Below are positions 1-11,394 of a DNA stretch of 64,000 nt, one piece after another. The stretch is from Uranotaenia lowii. Its lineage: Eukaryota; Arthropoda; Insecta; Diptera; Culicidae. The translations under genes and the position numbers were made by a program. The notes under the pieces are model-generated. The model was not told the DNA's origin and searched no databases. It saw nothing but the letters and a program-made list of their open reading frames with translations. The number at the start of each line of letters is the position of its first letter. Position 1 is the first letter of the stretch. The stretch spans positions 358,065,825 through 358,129,824 of the forward strand of contig NC_073693.1 of NCBI RefSeq assembly GCF_029784155.1, given 5' to 3'.

Positions 1-1950
1 GAAACTTTTAGACCAAACTTTCAATAATTTTTCATGAAGCATAAAAAACAATGACTTAATAAAAAATTGGTGCAATTACAAGTTTTCATGTTCTGAGGCT
101 TCTTAAGCTGTAGCTTATCAAACAGTTGCCATTGAAGTAGATTGTTAGATTAACATGATTCAAAGCATAGTGCACAAAAAGTAAGTTAAAACTATGATTG
201 GCTTGGTTTTATGCCGATTAAAGTGAATCCGTCTAATAACGAGTTTGGGCTTTGGCGAGTTGATTAAATAAAATTATGCTTAAATTCCAAATTTTATTCA
301 TAATGAGTGATTGACATAGTGTACCTAGTTCATTCATATCGTCGTACAACGTTTTATTACGTGCATGAACATTTAACAGCAAGTTTAATACCCAGGTTAT
401 GTTGAGTGGTCCAAAATAAGTCCCTATGCAATAAAGTAGAACCTATTTTCGACATGGGTCAAATTGCTTTTAAAACCAGTTATTTTGCTTTTTCGAGCTT
501 GCAAAATAGTTTTCACGTGTTTTATCATAGCTGTGAACATGTTTGTATTTGTAAAATTCATCACAGCTTTGCAGCAAACCTCTTGAAAGTTGACTCCAAT
601 AATGGCACGTCCTCCTAAAATGGCCCTGATTCGGTCCAACTGTGAAAAATCAAAACTTTATTTTCAATTTTCTCTCCGTTAACAGCTTACTTAAAGAAAA
701 TTTTAGGTGTGATTAGAATCATAAGAAGTAGCTTTAACTATTTTTGTTCAAAATTTTTATGAATAACATGATTTACGAGAGAAATATTGGCAAAAAGCTA
801 CAAGGTGGTCCAAAATATGTACCCGGTCCAAAATAAGTCCGTTACCCTACTCTGTCTGCGTGTCAGATAGGATTAAGATATGCACCGTTTCCTGCAATGA
901 GTAAAGTAAATAGAAGAGAGGCCTCCTCATTATTATTATTGGGAATCAATTGCTGCACCGCGTGCATAATTTGCACCTGTAATCAATATTTTTCTGATTG
1001 CATGTTTTGTTTTTTCAAACATTCGAAATTGAAAAGTGATCAAATGTGTTTTTATTTGTGATTGACGTTCGCTTTTCAATCTGCGGGATACTTATTTTCT
1101 CTTTGGATTCATTTTTCCATACGGCATATGACATGGACAATTATTGATGTAATTAATGACAGAAATGTTTGACTAAAAATACAATCAATGTTATTTTCTT
1201 ATGAAACTCAAACCTCATAACGCCTTACAATACTTTTTTCTATCTATCTAAATATTTTATGTAAATAAAGGAGAAAGTTCCTAGATGCGCATATTGGGTA
1301 ATATGCACGACCATACCACCAATTTACGAAAATACGGATAAACTAAAGGAAGAATTATCAAGTTGACCCCTTTGACCCCTGGAATTTACTGGAAGTGAAT
1401 TAAGTATATTGCTTTCAAATAACGTTTCGTTATTCGAGTTTATCAACTTATCGTAAATGAAAACTCTGATAAAAGCTGTTGAAAACGGAATTCAATACGC
1501 AGTTTATTTAATAATATCACTATCCAAAATTATGTGGTTGAGAAAAAATCGCCAATACATATAATACTTTTTTCATTTCATCATAGATGTTATTCATCGA
1601 AAACAGAATAAATATTTCCTTCATGACAATTGGAAAGTCACATTATAATTTCACATTAAAAATTCACTATTTAAAAAAAAATCCATGGAGACAATCAAAG
1701 TTATAATCAGAGCCAAAGCAGAATTTGTAAAATTTAAAAAAATTTCAATATTTTTATTAAAAGTTCAATTATGGGAATTACAATTTAAAATAAAGAACAG
1801 AGAATTGCCGATTGGATTATAAAGTTTGTTTCACATAGAATCTGGTCGGATAAAATAGATAATTTCTCCGCAAAGAAATACGTAAAACAAAAGTATAAAT
1901 GTCATTTTGTAGGGTTTTTATTGCACTTTAAGGAAAAAAATACATAAAAA
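1..1950. other. AT-rich non-coding DNA
   Basis: No coding exon, RNA gene or complete element is recognisable. The open frames around 406-639 are short, lie on both strands and resemble nothing known. The only structure seen is the repeated GGTCCAAAATAAGTCC-type motif described separately. Confidence 0.6.
404..851. repeat. Remnant of a MITE-like element with repeated GGTCCAAAATA motif
   Basis: The motif GGTCCAAAATA(A/T)GT occurs at about 407-421, 809-822 and 827-841. The last copy runs into GTTACCCTA, which looks like the terminus of a TA-flanked MITE. A matching inverted terminus to the left was not found, so this is read as a truncated copy. The arrangement recalls the two TIR elements at 6.6-7.6 and 8.6-9.5 kb, which also repeat their own subterminal motif. 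Confidence 0.35.
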
Positions 1951-2912
1951 TCATTCGTCAGCTTTTCGGATGAATTTTCGAACTTTTTTTGTGATATTAC
2001 CCATCATTTTCAGCACAGTACTGCTGGTAACCTCATTTGCCATCATGTTCCACCACTTTTCCATTTGAGCGGGTTTTTTCATGGTTCTGCCACATTTCTT
2101 CAGTTTGCCCTTAACTATTGCCCAATATTTCTCGATGGGACGAAAATCCGGACAGTTTGGTGGATTGATACTTTTTTCAACAAAATCGGTCTTGTTCTCC
2201 TTGTACCATTTAACGACATCCCGGCTGTAGTGGCAGCTTGCCAGGTCCGGCCAGAACTTCACCGGACCTTTTTGGGACCGAATGAATGGCAAAACCGTCA
2301 TCTGGAGACATTCTTTTTTGTAAACATTTCCATTCATCGTGTCCCCAGTGATGAAAATCTTAATCTTCTTCCCATAACTACAGATCCCTTGCCAAATCAT
2401 CAACTTACGAGCAAATTTATCTGCGAAAACTAACTTGAATCTTCCCGCAACATTCCCTTTACGCTTCGCAAGGTAAAATTTGTTACCGGGTATTTGTCCA
2501 AAATCCATTTTGACGTAAGTTTCGTCGTCCATCAAAATGCATCCGTTGTACTTGGTCAACACTTTCTCGTACAACTTTCTTGCCCTGATTTTGGCAACCA
2601 GGTTTTGTTTCAGCGTCCTGTTGGGGTGTTTGCTTGCATAATACGACCGCAAGCCTTCTTGCAAACAAATTCGTCGAGCTGGTTCGTCTTGAACTTTTTC
2701 GCCAAATCACGCAAGGAGATTCCAGGATTATTGTGAACTGATCGAATTTCCATTGCTCGCAGCTTCCGGCCATATGTTCCACTTTTACGCCTGGTTTGTT
2801 TTGCTCGATCCACCGTAAGGGTCTCCCGGTAACGTTGCAGCACCGAATTTACAGTCGATTTTGGATATTTCAGGAATTTCGCGATCTTTACCCCTGACCA
2901 CGTCCGACTTTA
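1951..2912 (-). pseudogene. Decayed DD37E (ITmD37E-like) Tc1/mariner-superfamily transposase
   Basis: The minus strand encodes most of a Tc1/mariner-superfamily transposase, a DNA cut-and-paste enzyme. The N-terminal part (about 2912-2680) reads as a helix-turn-helix region (IAKFLKYPKSTVNSVLQRY, then RKSGTYGRKLRA). A one-base frameshift near 2680 shifts reading to the main frame, which runs to the stop at 1951-1953. Catalytic motifs are visible: MDDETYVK near 2513-2546, FWPDLASCHY near 2222-2258 and FRPIEKYW near 2116-2150. Thirty-seven residues separate the second Asp from the Glu, the DD37E spacing known from mosquito ITmD37E elements. No initiator Met and no terminal inverted repeats were found, so the copy appears truncated and inactive. 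A related but distinct copy lies at 47.1-48.4 kb. Confidence 0.88.
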
Positions 2913-2929
2913 GAGACTTTAGTTTATTT

Positions 2930-3460
2930 ATTTCCATCATCAGAGTTTAATTCAAAAAACCTTTCGAGTTCTCAACAAAGGAGAAGTAAGCGATGACTTT
3001 TGCTAGGCGCACGCGTGTCTCTCTTCGTCCGCCAAAATTTCATAATATTTTAAATTTAATATCGGAAAATGGACATCAAATTGTCTTGAAGTGTATCAAA
3101 GTGACGGCTGGAGAAGAGTGTAAAAGCTTCCATCGTTGACATCTCGGTGAAATATATTAAATTCTGCGTAAACAGATGCTAAACGAGTGTGACGAAGTTT
3201 TTTTTTACTCAATACCAGCCAGAAAAGTGTTTATTTGTGCTAGTCATTTGTTCCGGAAATTTTGCAAATAAAAATTGAAAAATATAACATAATACGCGAA
3301 AAATGCAAGAAACGGCTTGCATTTGTTGTGCATATGGGTTATGCTGGAAAAAGTGGTTTTGTGGTGTTGGATTTGTCCATCTAAGAATTTATTCCTTGAA
3401 AATAAAGTGTTGTGCAATTGAAGAAAACTCTTGTTTGCCTCCAAAATTTATGTAACATGC
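2930..3460. other. Non-coding spacer between transposase remnant and satellite
   Basis: No gene is recognisable. The stretch at about 3008-3045 (GCACGCGTGT, then TTCGTCCGCCAAAATTT) loosely resembles 15850-15890 just after the non-LTR tail. Both could be degraded 5' ends of the same retroelement family, but the similarity is short. Confidence 0.4.
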
Positions 3461-4468
3461 GACAATTTTGACAATTTTGACAATTTTGACGATTTGGACA
3501 ATTTTGACAATTTTGAAAATTTTGACAATTTTGAAAATTTTTGACAATTTTGACAATCTTGACAATTTCGACAATTTTGACAATTTCGACAATTTTGACA
3601 ATTATGACAATTTTGACAATTTTGGACAATTTTGACAATTTTGATAATTTTGACAATTTTGACAATTTTGACAATTTTGACAATTTTGACAAATTTGACA
3701 ATATTGACAATTTTGACAATTTTGACAATTTTGACAATTTTGACAATTTTGACAATTTTGACAATTTTGACAATTTTGACAATTTTGACAATTTTGACAA
3801 TTTTGACAATTTTGACAATTTTGACAATTTTGACAATTTTCACAATTTTCACAATTTTGACAATTTTGATAGTTTTGACTATTTTGACAATTTTGACAAT
3901 TTTGACAATTTTGACAATTTTTGACAATTTTGACAATTTTGACAATTTTGACAATTTTGACAATTTTGACAATTTTGACAATTTTGACAATTTTGACAAT
4001 TTTGACAATTTTGACAATTTTGACAATTTTGACAATTTTGACAATTTTGACAATTTTGACAATTTTGACAATTTTGACAATTTTGACAATTTTGACAATT
4101 TTGACAATTTTGACAATTTTGACAATTTTGACAATTTTGACAATTTTGACAATTTTGACAATTTTGACAATTTTGACAATTATGACAATTTTGACAATTT
4201 TGACAATTTTGTCAATTTTGACAATTTTGACAATTTTGACAATTTTGACAATTTTGACAATTTTGACAATTTTGACAATTTTGACAATTTTAACAATTTT
4301 GACAACTTTGACAATTATGACAATTTTTACAATTTTGACAGTTATGACAATTTTGACAATTTTGACAATTTTGACAATTTTGACAATTTTGACAATTTTG
4401 ACAATTTTGACAGTTTTGACAATTTTGACAATTTTGACAATTTTGACAATTTTGACAATTGACAATTA
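3461..4468. repeat. Minisatellite array 1, unit GACAATTTT (9 bp)
   Basis: About 110 tandem copies of a 9-bp unit reading GACAATTTT on the plus strand (AAAATTGTC on the minus strand). The left edge is degenerate, with variants such as GACAATTTC, GACAATCTT and single-base insertions near 3540 and 3620. The middle is nearly uniform, and scattered variants (GACAATTAT, GACAGTTTT, CACAATTTT) recur toward the right. The unit matches block 4a of array 4 in the opposite orientation. Long open frames cross it on both strands only because the period is a multiple of three. Confidence 0.98.
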
Positions 4469-4495
4469 TGAATGGAGTTTGAATCAAAACGAAGC

Positions 4496-4908
4496 TGTTC
4501 AGGATTGCCCCTGATGGCAGGATCGATAGCATCAGATATTTCTTGATTAATAATAACGCACTCATTCCGAAACATTACAAAACATAGTGGACTGTATTTT
4601 TACAACTTAGAACTATTATTCCGACACAAACTCTGGCCTCTCTAGGCCTCTGACTATGGCCATGCTGGCCTCTGACTTGGCCGCTCGGGCCTCCGACTTA
4701 TTACCGTCTCCGATGGTGGTTGGTTGGAAAAGAGAACGAATCTTGGGCTGACTTGGGCTCGACCCTTTGGAAAATCCTCTTCGTGGCCGAGGAAAAGCCG
4801 ATGATTTTGGCGCGCATCTCAGCCGTTAATGCGCGCAGCATCGCCATGTTGCTACTGGGTCATTTCGTCTCTTAGGGTGGTTTATGGTGACCCGTTCGTT
4901 CCAGAACA
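4496..4908 (-). repeat. 3' LTR of the 4496-11256 element
   Basis: A 413-bp LTR, identical to 10844-11256 except at 4883. It begins TGTTC and ends GAACA. It lies about 27 bp right of satellite array 1. Confidence 0.93.
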
Positions 4909-4921
4909 TGCCGCCCGCCTT
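4909..4921 (-). other. Candidate polypurine tract
   Basis: The minus strand reads AAGGCGGGCGGCA directly before the 3' LTR, the expected place of the plus-strand primer of an LTR element. It is mostly purine with two C interruptions, so it is tentative. Confidence 0.5.
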
Positions 4922-5752
4922 GAAAGGTGACGGAACGTACGCATTTCAAAATTTTCCTGCTGTGCTGACTGACCGCTGATGACGCATTTTGGACCTCGTG
5001 TTGTGCTGAACCATTTGTCGCAGCCATTTGTACTGCCGCCGCCGTTGACCCACATCGGATGCCGTTTGAATGCCGCCACTGCTCTCGTTACCGAATTTTG
5101 CAACCTCTCTGGTTGTCCGCCTTCGTCCGATAGTGGTCTCGATGCTTGCCTGACAGCTTGGGAAAGGAAGTATCACTTTTCTTGTATGTTATAGGAGTTC
5201 CAAAATACTTAGCTTGAAATCTTGGACGCTGATCTGATACTCCTAACCACGATCAGCGCCCTGATGCCGATTCATTTCTGTTTGCTTCCAAGTCATATTC
5301 TAACCTCCAAATTCTGAGCTCTCCAAGCTCTGACTTCCAACAACTGAGCCGAACATGCTAGTTCCCAGGCTCTACCGACACATATCAGACCAAAATACAA
5401 ACACATAAAATACTGACTCAAACATACATTTCATTCTGACTTTACTCTCAATGTTTGTTCGACAACCAATTCTGAATGTTTTTTCCGACTAAGGGTTCTG
5501 ACCAAATTTCTGAAAGAGTTTCTGACTGTGTTTTTGAATGAATCTCCGACTAGTTTATTGAATGGATATCAGACAAAATACCAAATATTCTCTGACAAAA
5601 TCAGACTTAAAAAAACTGACACATGTCCAAGTGACTTCTGACCAAAAGTCAAACCGTATCATCACTGACTCATACTCCGCTAGCTTCATTCCGATTCATT
5701 GATTGTGTGTGTGAGTGAATGTGTGTTTGTGTGATGCGGAGTTGCGTTAGAG
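4922..5752. other. Non-coding interior of the LTR element
   Basis: No retroviral-type domain is readable. Past about 5240 the sequence becomes rich in TCTGAC and CTCCGAC words, the start of a degenerate repetitive interior. Confidence 0.6.
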
Positions 5753-6195
5753 AGTCCTGGTACTTAATCCAGGATTATGCTTGATAAAAAATCGCCAAAT
5801 GCTAGTCCTGATCCCGTCGATCAGACCATCCGAAAACCGAAATCCAACGCAACTCTGAAATGTACCGAATGATATAACCGACTGATACCGAATAATTGAA
5901 CCCCTTGCATTCCCGATAACTCCTGATGGCGGAGTGACTGCACAAAAAACTTTCGGAAGTAATTTGTGTGTTCGGAGGCGCGCTGGAAAGCCCTGGTATT
6001 GCCATGCCCGATTGCAGCAGAAATGACACAGCAAAAAAAAAACCGTCACATAAATGTCCTGATCCCGCGATCCGGTTAACCGAAAAACGAATTCCAACGC
6101 CTACTCCGAACATTTCCGAATGTAAATACCGATTGATGACCAAATGATTGATTTTCCGAATTGAATTATTACTAAATAGAACCCCGTTTGGTTCC
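5753..6195. repeat. Degenerate tandem duplication inside the LTR element
   Basis: The stretch from about 5753 (CCTGGTACTT, then GTCCTGATCCCGTCGATC, CCGAAAACCGAAATCCAACG and GAACCCC) recurs from about 5990 (CCTGGTATTG, GTCCTGATCCCGCGATCC, CCGAAAAACGAATTCCAACG, GAACCCC). The period is about 240 bp, with many substitutions and small gaps. Confidence 0.7.
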
Positions 6196-6420
6196 CTTTA
6201 TGATTTTTGCCCAATGATGTCCAGTGTAAATTGTAAGTGTATGAATTGTTTTGCTGAATACCGAATTTTCATGTTCTGACTTCTTCGACTGACTGGGTCT
6301 CCGACTGATTTTCTGACTATAAATCCAACTGATTTCCAACATATTTTTGGATCTGAATGATTGTGTGAATGAAACCGATTTGAATCTCATTGATACCCGA
6401 AAAAAAAACTCTGAATGATT

Positions 6421-6580
6421 TACTGACAAATTCGAGGCGAACCTGATTCAGGCCCCTCTATACTGAATGGTTGTCTGACATAGTCTGAATGATTTGCTGA
6501 CTTATTCTGAATGATTTGCTGACTATTTCGAGGCGCACCTGGTCCGCGGTGTCCAGGCCCCTCTACACTGGATGGTTTTC
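6421..6580. repeat. Short direct duplication inside the LTR element
   Basis: TTCGAGGCGAACCTG with AGGCCCCTCTATACTG and ATGGTTGTCTGA (6430-6480) recurs as TTCGAGGCGCACCTG with AGGCCCCTCTACACTG and ATGGTTTTCTGA (6526-6582). Between them, CTGAATGATTTGCTGACT is itself repeated. This belongs to the low-complexity interior of the LTR element. Confidence 0.75.
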
Positions 6581-6591
6581 TGAATGATGTA

Positions 6592-7648
6592 GGGGAAAAC
6601 TGTACAAGACGCACCACTTAAGCATAATCGCTATTTACAGCGATACCCATCATCTATGAACCAAATTGAAAGTTCACGGCGATTCAGGGATCACATTTAC
6701 ATCTTATCAAAAAGAAATTATATGTAAAAAACACGATTTTAGTTATATTTTTGTGAAAATCTTAAACAGCCAGATAACAAGCCGCGGGGTAGAACGCCAA
6801 AACTAGTGGACAGAACGCGCCATTCCGAAAGGGTGGTGAGAAATGGAACCATGATTATACGGAATATAGTAATTGAAACATCAAATTTTTTATTACATGT
6901 TCATCATATTTTTGTAAGCTAACCATTCTTTGACAAAAAATCATTTATCATTGCTTAATTTAACGAAAATTTTGCTTTTCAAAATTCACTTTTTTATATC
7001 CTTATAGGTAAAACGCCTTCAGGTAGGCAACGAAATTCAATTTCTTGACTGATATCGCGGCAAACATGGCGGCAAATAATTTTTTCGAGTCAAATATTGG
7101 TGCACCTTTTTAACTCAAACAAGGACGAAATTTGTTATAATTATGCATTCTTATCGTAATTTGGGAGTCAGCAAATAAAAAGAAAGACATTTTGTTTTGA
7201 CATTTTGTTTTTCTCAGAAGTTAACAGCATTCCAAATTTGAGCCCAAAACACGTGGTTTTGCGGGCATTCTGCCCCAATTTTGATATGATTAACTTTAGT
7301 TAAAATTTGTGGGAAGTTAGTAAAATATAATAAAATAATAATAGTCATTCGAAAGTGCATACTAGTGTTATAACGAAAAGCTGCAGTTTGATGAGATAGC
7401 GCTGACTGGTTTACCATAAAACCTTATATGTTAACCGAGAAAATAACAACTTTTAGGCAGAATCCACTAATCCTTCTGTTTCTAATAATTAAAGTCGTTT
7501 GTGTGAACTCTTCATCTAAAACATGATGAAAAAGCTCGTTTGCTACAATAAAAATGTAAAAAAACACTATTCGGAGCCATTTTGTATTTTTGAGAAAGAA
7601 TGGCATGGGCCATTTTACCTCACTGGTGCGTCTTGTACAGTTCTCCCC
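6592..7648. mobile_element. TA-flanked TIR element A, nested in the LTR element
   Basis: A 25-bp terminal inverted repeat (left GGGGAAAACTGTACAAGACG plus CACCA at 6592-6616; right complement at 7624-7648) has one mismatch. It is bounded by TA at 6590-6591 and 7649-7650. The flanks (TCTGAATGATG and CTGATTATTTATCTGA) are the CTGAATGATT-type host repeat, so it inserted into the LTR element. The 1,057-bp interior has no transposase. It contains motifs such as GGGGTAGAACGCCAAAAC (near 6785), CAGAACGCGCC (near 6820) and GTAAAACGCC (near 7006). Confidence 0.9.
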
Positions 7649-8566
7649 TACTGATTATTTATCTGATATTTTGTAAGTACCGACTCAAAGCCAACAAATT
7701 ACTGACGCATTATAAAAACTTTCCAACATAACATCTGACTTTCTCAATTCCGGCTTGAGTGAATAATATTTGAGTAGTTCCGATTGTGCATAATCCGACT
7801 ATCCGACTTTGGTTGATACAAGCTTGTGTGAGTCTGAATACAAATTTCCGACTCCAAATGTGAATCCGATTTCCGATTCCAGTGTGAAATTTCAATCGCA
7901 AAGATTTTCGGTTGAATGAAAAACTTTAGATTTGATTTCAAATGCTTTTTAAAAATCACTCCGACAGTGAATGATTCACAATCAATAATGATTCCGGATG
8001 ATTCCAATTTGAAAGATTTTTGAAAACAACTCCAATCACTGGTTTCCGTGACTCCAACCGCGCCGTTAAAAATATTGCATTGCGACTCCGATAGGGTGCA
8101 AATTACCTACAATGCGATGCTGAATATCATTTTGAATACAAACTAGTGCTTTAAAACATCAATCCGCATGATTACCGACTTGAATGAAGCCTTCTGGATG
8201 CCCGCGATAACAATCATCAATGAATTGAGAAATTTATCCCGAAAATACAATACTCCTCAATACCAGCAATTTCTTCTACTATTAAAATGAAATGAGTATT
8301 GAAAATGTTGATCAAGCCAGTACCGCAAAGATGTTCCATCCTATAACCTTGGTTGTGCGTAATTTTATTAGATTGACATAAAGTGTTGTTAAGTCAATTG
8401 AACTCTCCATTCATCCACATTCAAAACATAGTGAATAGTATTGAAAATACTCTGCCTAGCATGTTCTAGCTTATGAGATCATCATGAGATAATACTGATA
8501 ACGGATTATTTATAAATACCTTGATTTGTTTACTCGGATTAGTTCATGGAATTCGAAATTTGTGTA

Positions 8567-9495
8567 GGGGAACTGGGGGTATAATGCCCATTGTGGGCAA
8601 AACGCCCCACTGCGATATCTAGCTAGATATACACTTATTTTAAGAATTCGGTACGCTATTCCCTTCTAATTAACAGTAGAAACCTTTTGTACAAAAAATT
8701 GGCATCAAATATGCGATAAATCCTTGCAAAAATCCAAAAATACTATTCAAGCCATATTCCTTGCAATTTGTGCCTTGACTTTCGTAAGGAATAACGGCAT
8801 CTATCGCCAAAAAAAATTACCTGACATCTGTTACAATCATGAACATTGGTCTTGAAAATCATCACAAAACGAAAAATTTCCTTATTTAATTATTTTTTAT
8901 GTTATTTTGAACGATTTTTAATAAACTTGTCTAGGTGGGGCAAAACGCGCCATGTCTGTTTATCATTAAGCATGTTTCATATTTGTTTAAATTTATATGC
9001 AGTTTCATCACAACAATTTTAAAGATATTTATAAGTTGTATTGGAAAACATAACTTGAATATAAACGAATATATTTAAAATTCCTAAATTTAATATAGAT
9101 TTAATTAACTATTCACAAGAATTTCAGTATATCTGGCAGCACTGCGCGTAACAATACATTTTTCCATCTGTGAAGTAGAATAGAAGTGTTTTTACCTGGC
9201 AAACACTTTCGGAGGCACTTGGATCAATAAACACTTATTAAACGTTAAACGGCGCGATTGAGTACACACATATGCGCATTATGCCCCTACTGAATCTGAA
9301 ATCCAGTTTTCTACCTACTCTTCGAACTTCGTTAAATTAGTGGCCTTTTTTGACCTTACAGTTATTCTAACTATCAGATTTAGACAAAAAATTAACCAAA
9401 CTTCCAAACACAATCGAAAATTAAAGTTAATCTTTTCAAATGTATTCTTAAACAAGGCTTTCTTCTTAACGTGGGCATTATGCCCCCTCTTCCCC
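8567..9495. mobile_element. TA-flanked TIR element B, nested in the LTR element
   Basis: A 24-bp terminal inverted repeat (GGGGAACTGGGGGTATAATG at 8567 with CCCA; complement of 9472-9495) has three mismatches. TA lies on both sides (8565-8566, 9496-9497). The interior is non-coding and repeats terminus-like words: GGGCAAAACGCCCCAC near 8595, GGGGCAAAACGCGCC near 8937 and GCGCATTATGCCCCTA near 9275. It shares the TAGGGGA start and AACGCC words with element A, so the two are probably distant relatives. Confidence 0.88.
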
Positions 9496-9497
9496 TA

Positions 9498-10826
9498 CCT
9501 GATTTCTTCTTCTGCGTTTGGTCATTTCCGTTCATCATGTTGATCTTCATCTGTGTCGACGGTTTTCAGGAGGCAAACAAGATGAATTCACAATAACCTT
9601 TGCTGCTTGAACGGTTATGTGGCAGTTACAGTCCGATTTCCCGAGTAAACTGGAGTACAAAAAACCCATCGCGAAACATTAACTTAATGCAAGTATTGTT
9701 TTAACCACTTGAACATGTCAATTTTCAAGGCGAATGCTGTTTTGCGAAGCGGCGACACGAAATTATTAAGCCATAGCGTACAACTCCCGACAAAACGTGC
9801 AAAGGTGTGGACAGAATACAAAACCGGTCTCCAATTTTTGTTTTTGTTTCTTTTTGCCTTTGACATTCGTTCCATTTCTTATCGATTCCAGTATTTTATA
9901 CCATAGAAGGTGGATTCTGCAAAACAGTCAAGGTATGGTGAGTAGATCCAAAATATCGAAGATCGTTCAAATTGAGAGTCTTGACAAATTAACAAGGCAT
10001 TATTCCTTCCGAGATGAAGAAACATGGTATTTCGTCCATAATTATGCGTCTTATTTTTGCCTCTCTTGTTTGATAGCATAAAGGAAGAAAGATTACGATT
10101 ATGTTTGTGAACTTATTTTGCACTACAAATAAGGTGATCCAACATTTGATTAACTACGGTACTTTATGGCATCTGTAGTAGCATTATGGAATCAGGGGAG
10201 TGGTGAATTATTACTTTGACGTTTTCTCCAATCTGTGTACATTTTCATAACATCCATACGCTAGAGACTTTGAATATTGATCTTGAGTGATTATAAAATA
10301 TGATCATTGATTTTTAGATTTTGCCACACAGGTTGTTGGTTGGAGTATATGGGGTGAATAGAGAAGCAATTGATGAAAACGCTCGACCTTAAGGATGGTG
10401 ATGATGGTGGAATGCTTCAAGGTGAAGAATAAACACAGGCCCAGAAGAATTGGAACTTGGAAAAGAATTGTCCTGGTACACCTCAAGAATTCTGGTAAGA
10501 AAGATCACACACATGATTTGGTAATTTGGGGGGAAAATTCAACTCGAGAATTTCTGCTGACTTGCAAGTTTTCGCGATCTACGATGCGATGGCTACTTAA
10601 GTTGGACACTGCTCTTAAAAACGTTCGTACACAGAGTTGATGAATTGGGGAAAATAACAATAGTGTTTTAGTACGGACTGATTTGGGCTACCGCCGATTG
10701 ATGAACATAAGTGTTTTACCAGAAGTTGAGATTGATTAGGTTATACACTCTCACACTCGCTCACTCTCATACATACCGTACCGAACCGACCGAACATACC
10801 GTCTGATGCTATCCGCTGATTAAGAT
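9498..10826. other. Remaining interior of the LTR element, non-coding
   Basis: No gag-pol domains are visible. The open frames at about 9797-10081 and 10395-10640 have no recognisable motif, and their overlap with minus-strand frames argues against coding. Confidence 0.55.
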
Positions 10827-10843
10827 CTGGCTCGATAGGACCA
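10827..10843 (-). other. Candidate tRNA primer-binding site
   Basis: The minus strand reads TGGTCCTATCGAGCCAG immediately after the 5' LTR. The leading TGG would pair with a tRNA CCA end. The primer tRNA was not identified. This site, with the purine tract at the other end, fixes the element's orientation. Confidence 0.6.
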
Positions 10844-11256
10844 TGTTCAGGATTGCCCCTGATGGCAGGATCGATAGCATCAGATATTTCTTGATTAATA
10901 ATAACGCACTCATTCCGAAACATTACAAAACATAGTGGACTGTATTTTTACAACTTAGAACTATTATTCCGACACAAACTCTGGCCTCTCTAGGCCTCTG
11001 ACTATGGCCATGCTGGCCTCTGACTTGGCCGCTCGGGCCTCCGACTTATTACCGTCTCCGATGGTGGTTGGTTGGAAAAGAGAACGAATCTTGGGCTGAC
11101 TTGGGCTCGACCCTTTGGAAAATCCTCTTCGTGGCCGAGGAAAAGCCGATGATTTTGGCGCGCATCTCAGCCGTTAATGCGCGCAGCATCGCCATGTTGC
11201 TACTGGGTCATTTCGTCTCTTAGGGTGGTTCATGGTGACCCGTTCGTTCCAGAACA
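10844..11256 (-). repeat. 5' LTR of the 4496-11256 element
   Basis: The second 413-bp LTR, one base different from 4496-4908. It is followed by the GAAGC target duplication. Confidence 0.93.
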
Positions 11257-11394
11257 GAAGCTTTTTATGTTCCAAGATCTAAGAAATTCAAAATGACCCC
11301 AAATATATACTTTTACTTTGACCTATGCTTTTGAGTTGATAGCTTTAGATTGAAATTATTCAAATAATTGGTAGATTACATCGATATTTTTTAA

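Larger units (their letters stand above)
4496..11256 (-). mobile_element. Complete non-coding LTR retrotransposon (BEL/Pao-like LARD)
   Basis: Two direct repeats, 4496-4908 and 10844-11256, align over 413 bp without gaps and differ at one base (4883 T, 11231 C). Each begins TGTTC and ends GAACA, as LTRs do. The element is bounded by a perfect 5-bp target duplication, GAAGC, at 4491-4495 and 11257-11261. On the minus strand the 5' LTR is followed at once by TGGTCCTATCGAGCCAG, a candidate primer-binding site, and the 3' LTR is preceded by purine-rich AAGGCGGGCGGCA. The interior of about 5.9 kb has no recognisable gag, protease, reverse transcriptase, RNase H or integrase, so movement would need proteins supplied in trans. 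Assignment to BEL/Pao is inferred from terminus style only. Two TIR elements sit inside it. Confidence 0.92.

Noticed and set aside
3381..4575. Long open frames across array 1 on both strands
   Set aside because: They are products of a 9-bp period without stop codons in most phases. Translations are simple three-residue repeats with no gene context.
10741..10923. Start of a gag protein on the minus strand
   Set aside because: The frame crosses the LTR boundary and has no gag motif, and no continuation exists in the interior.
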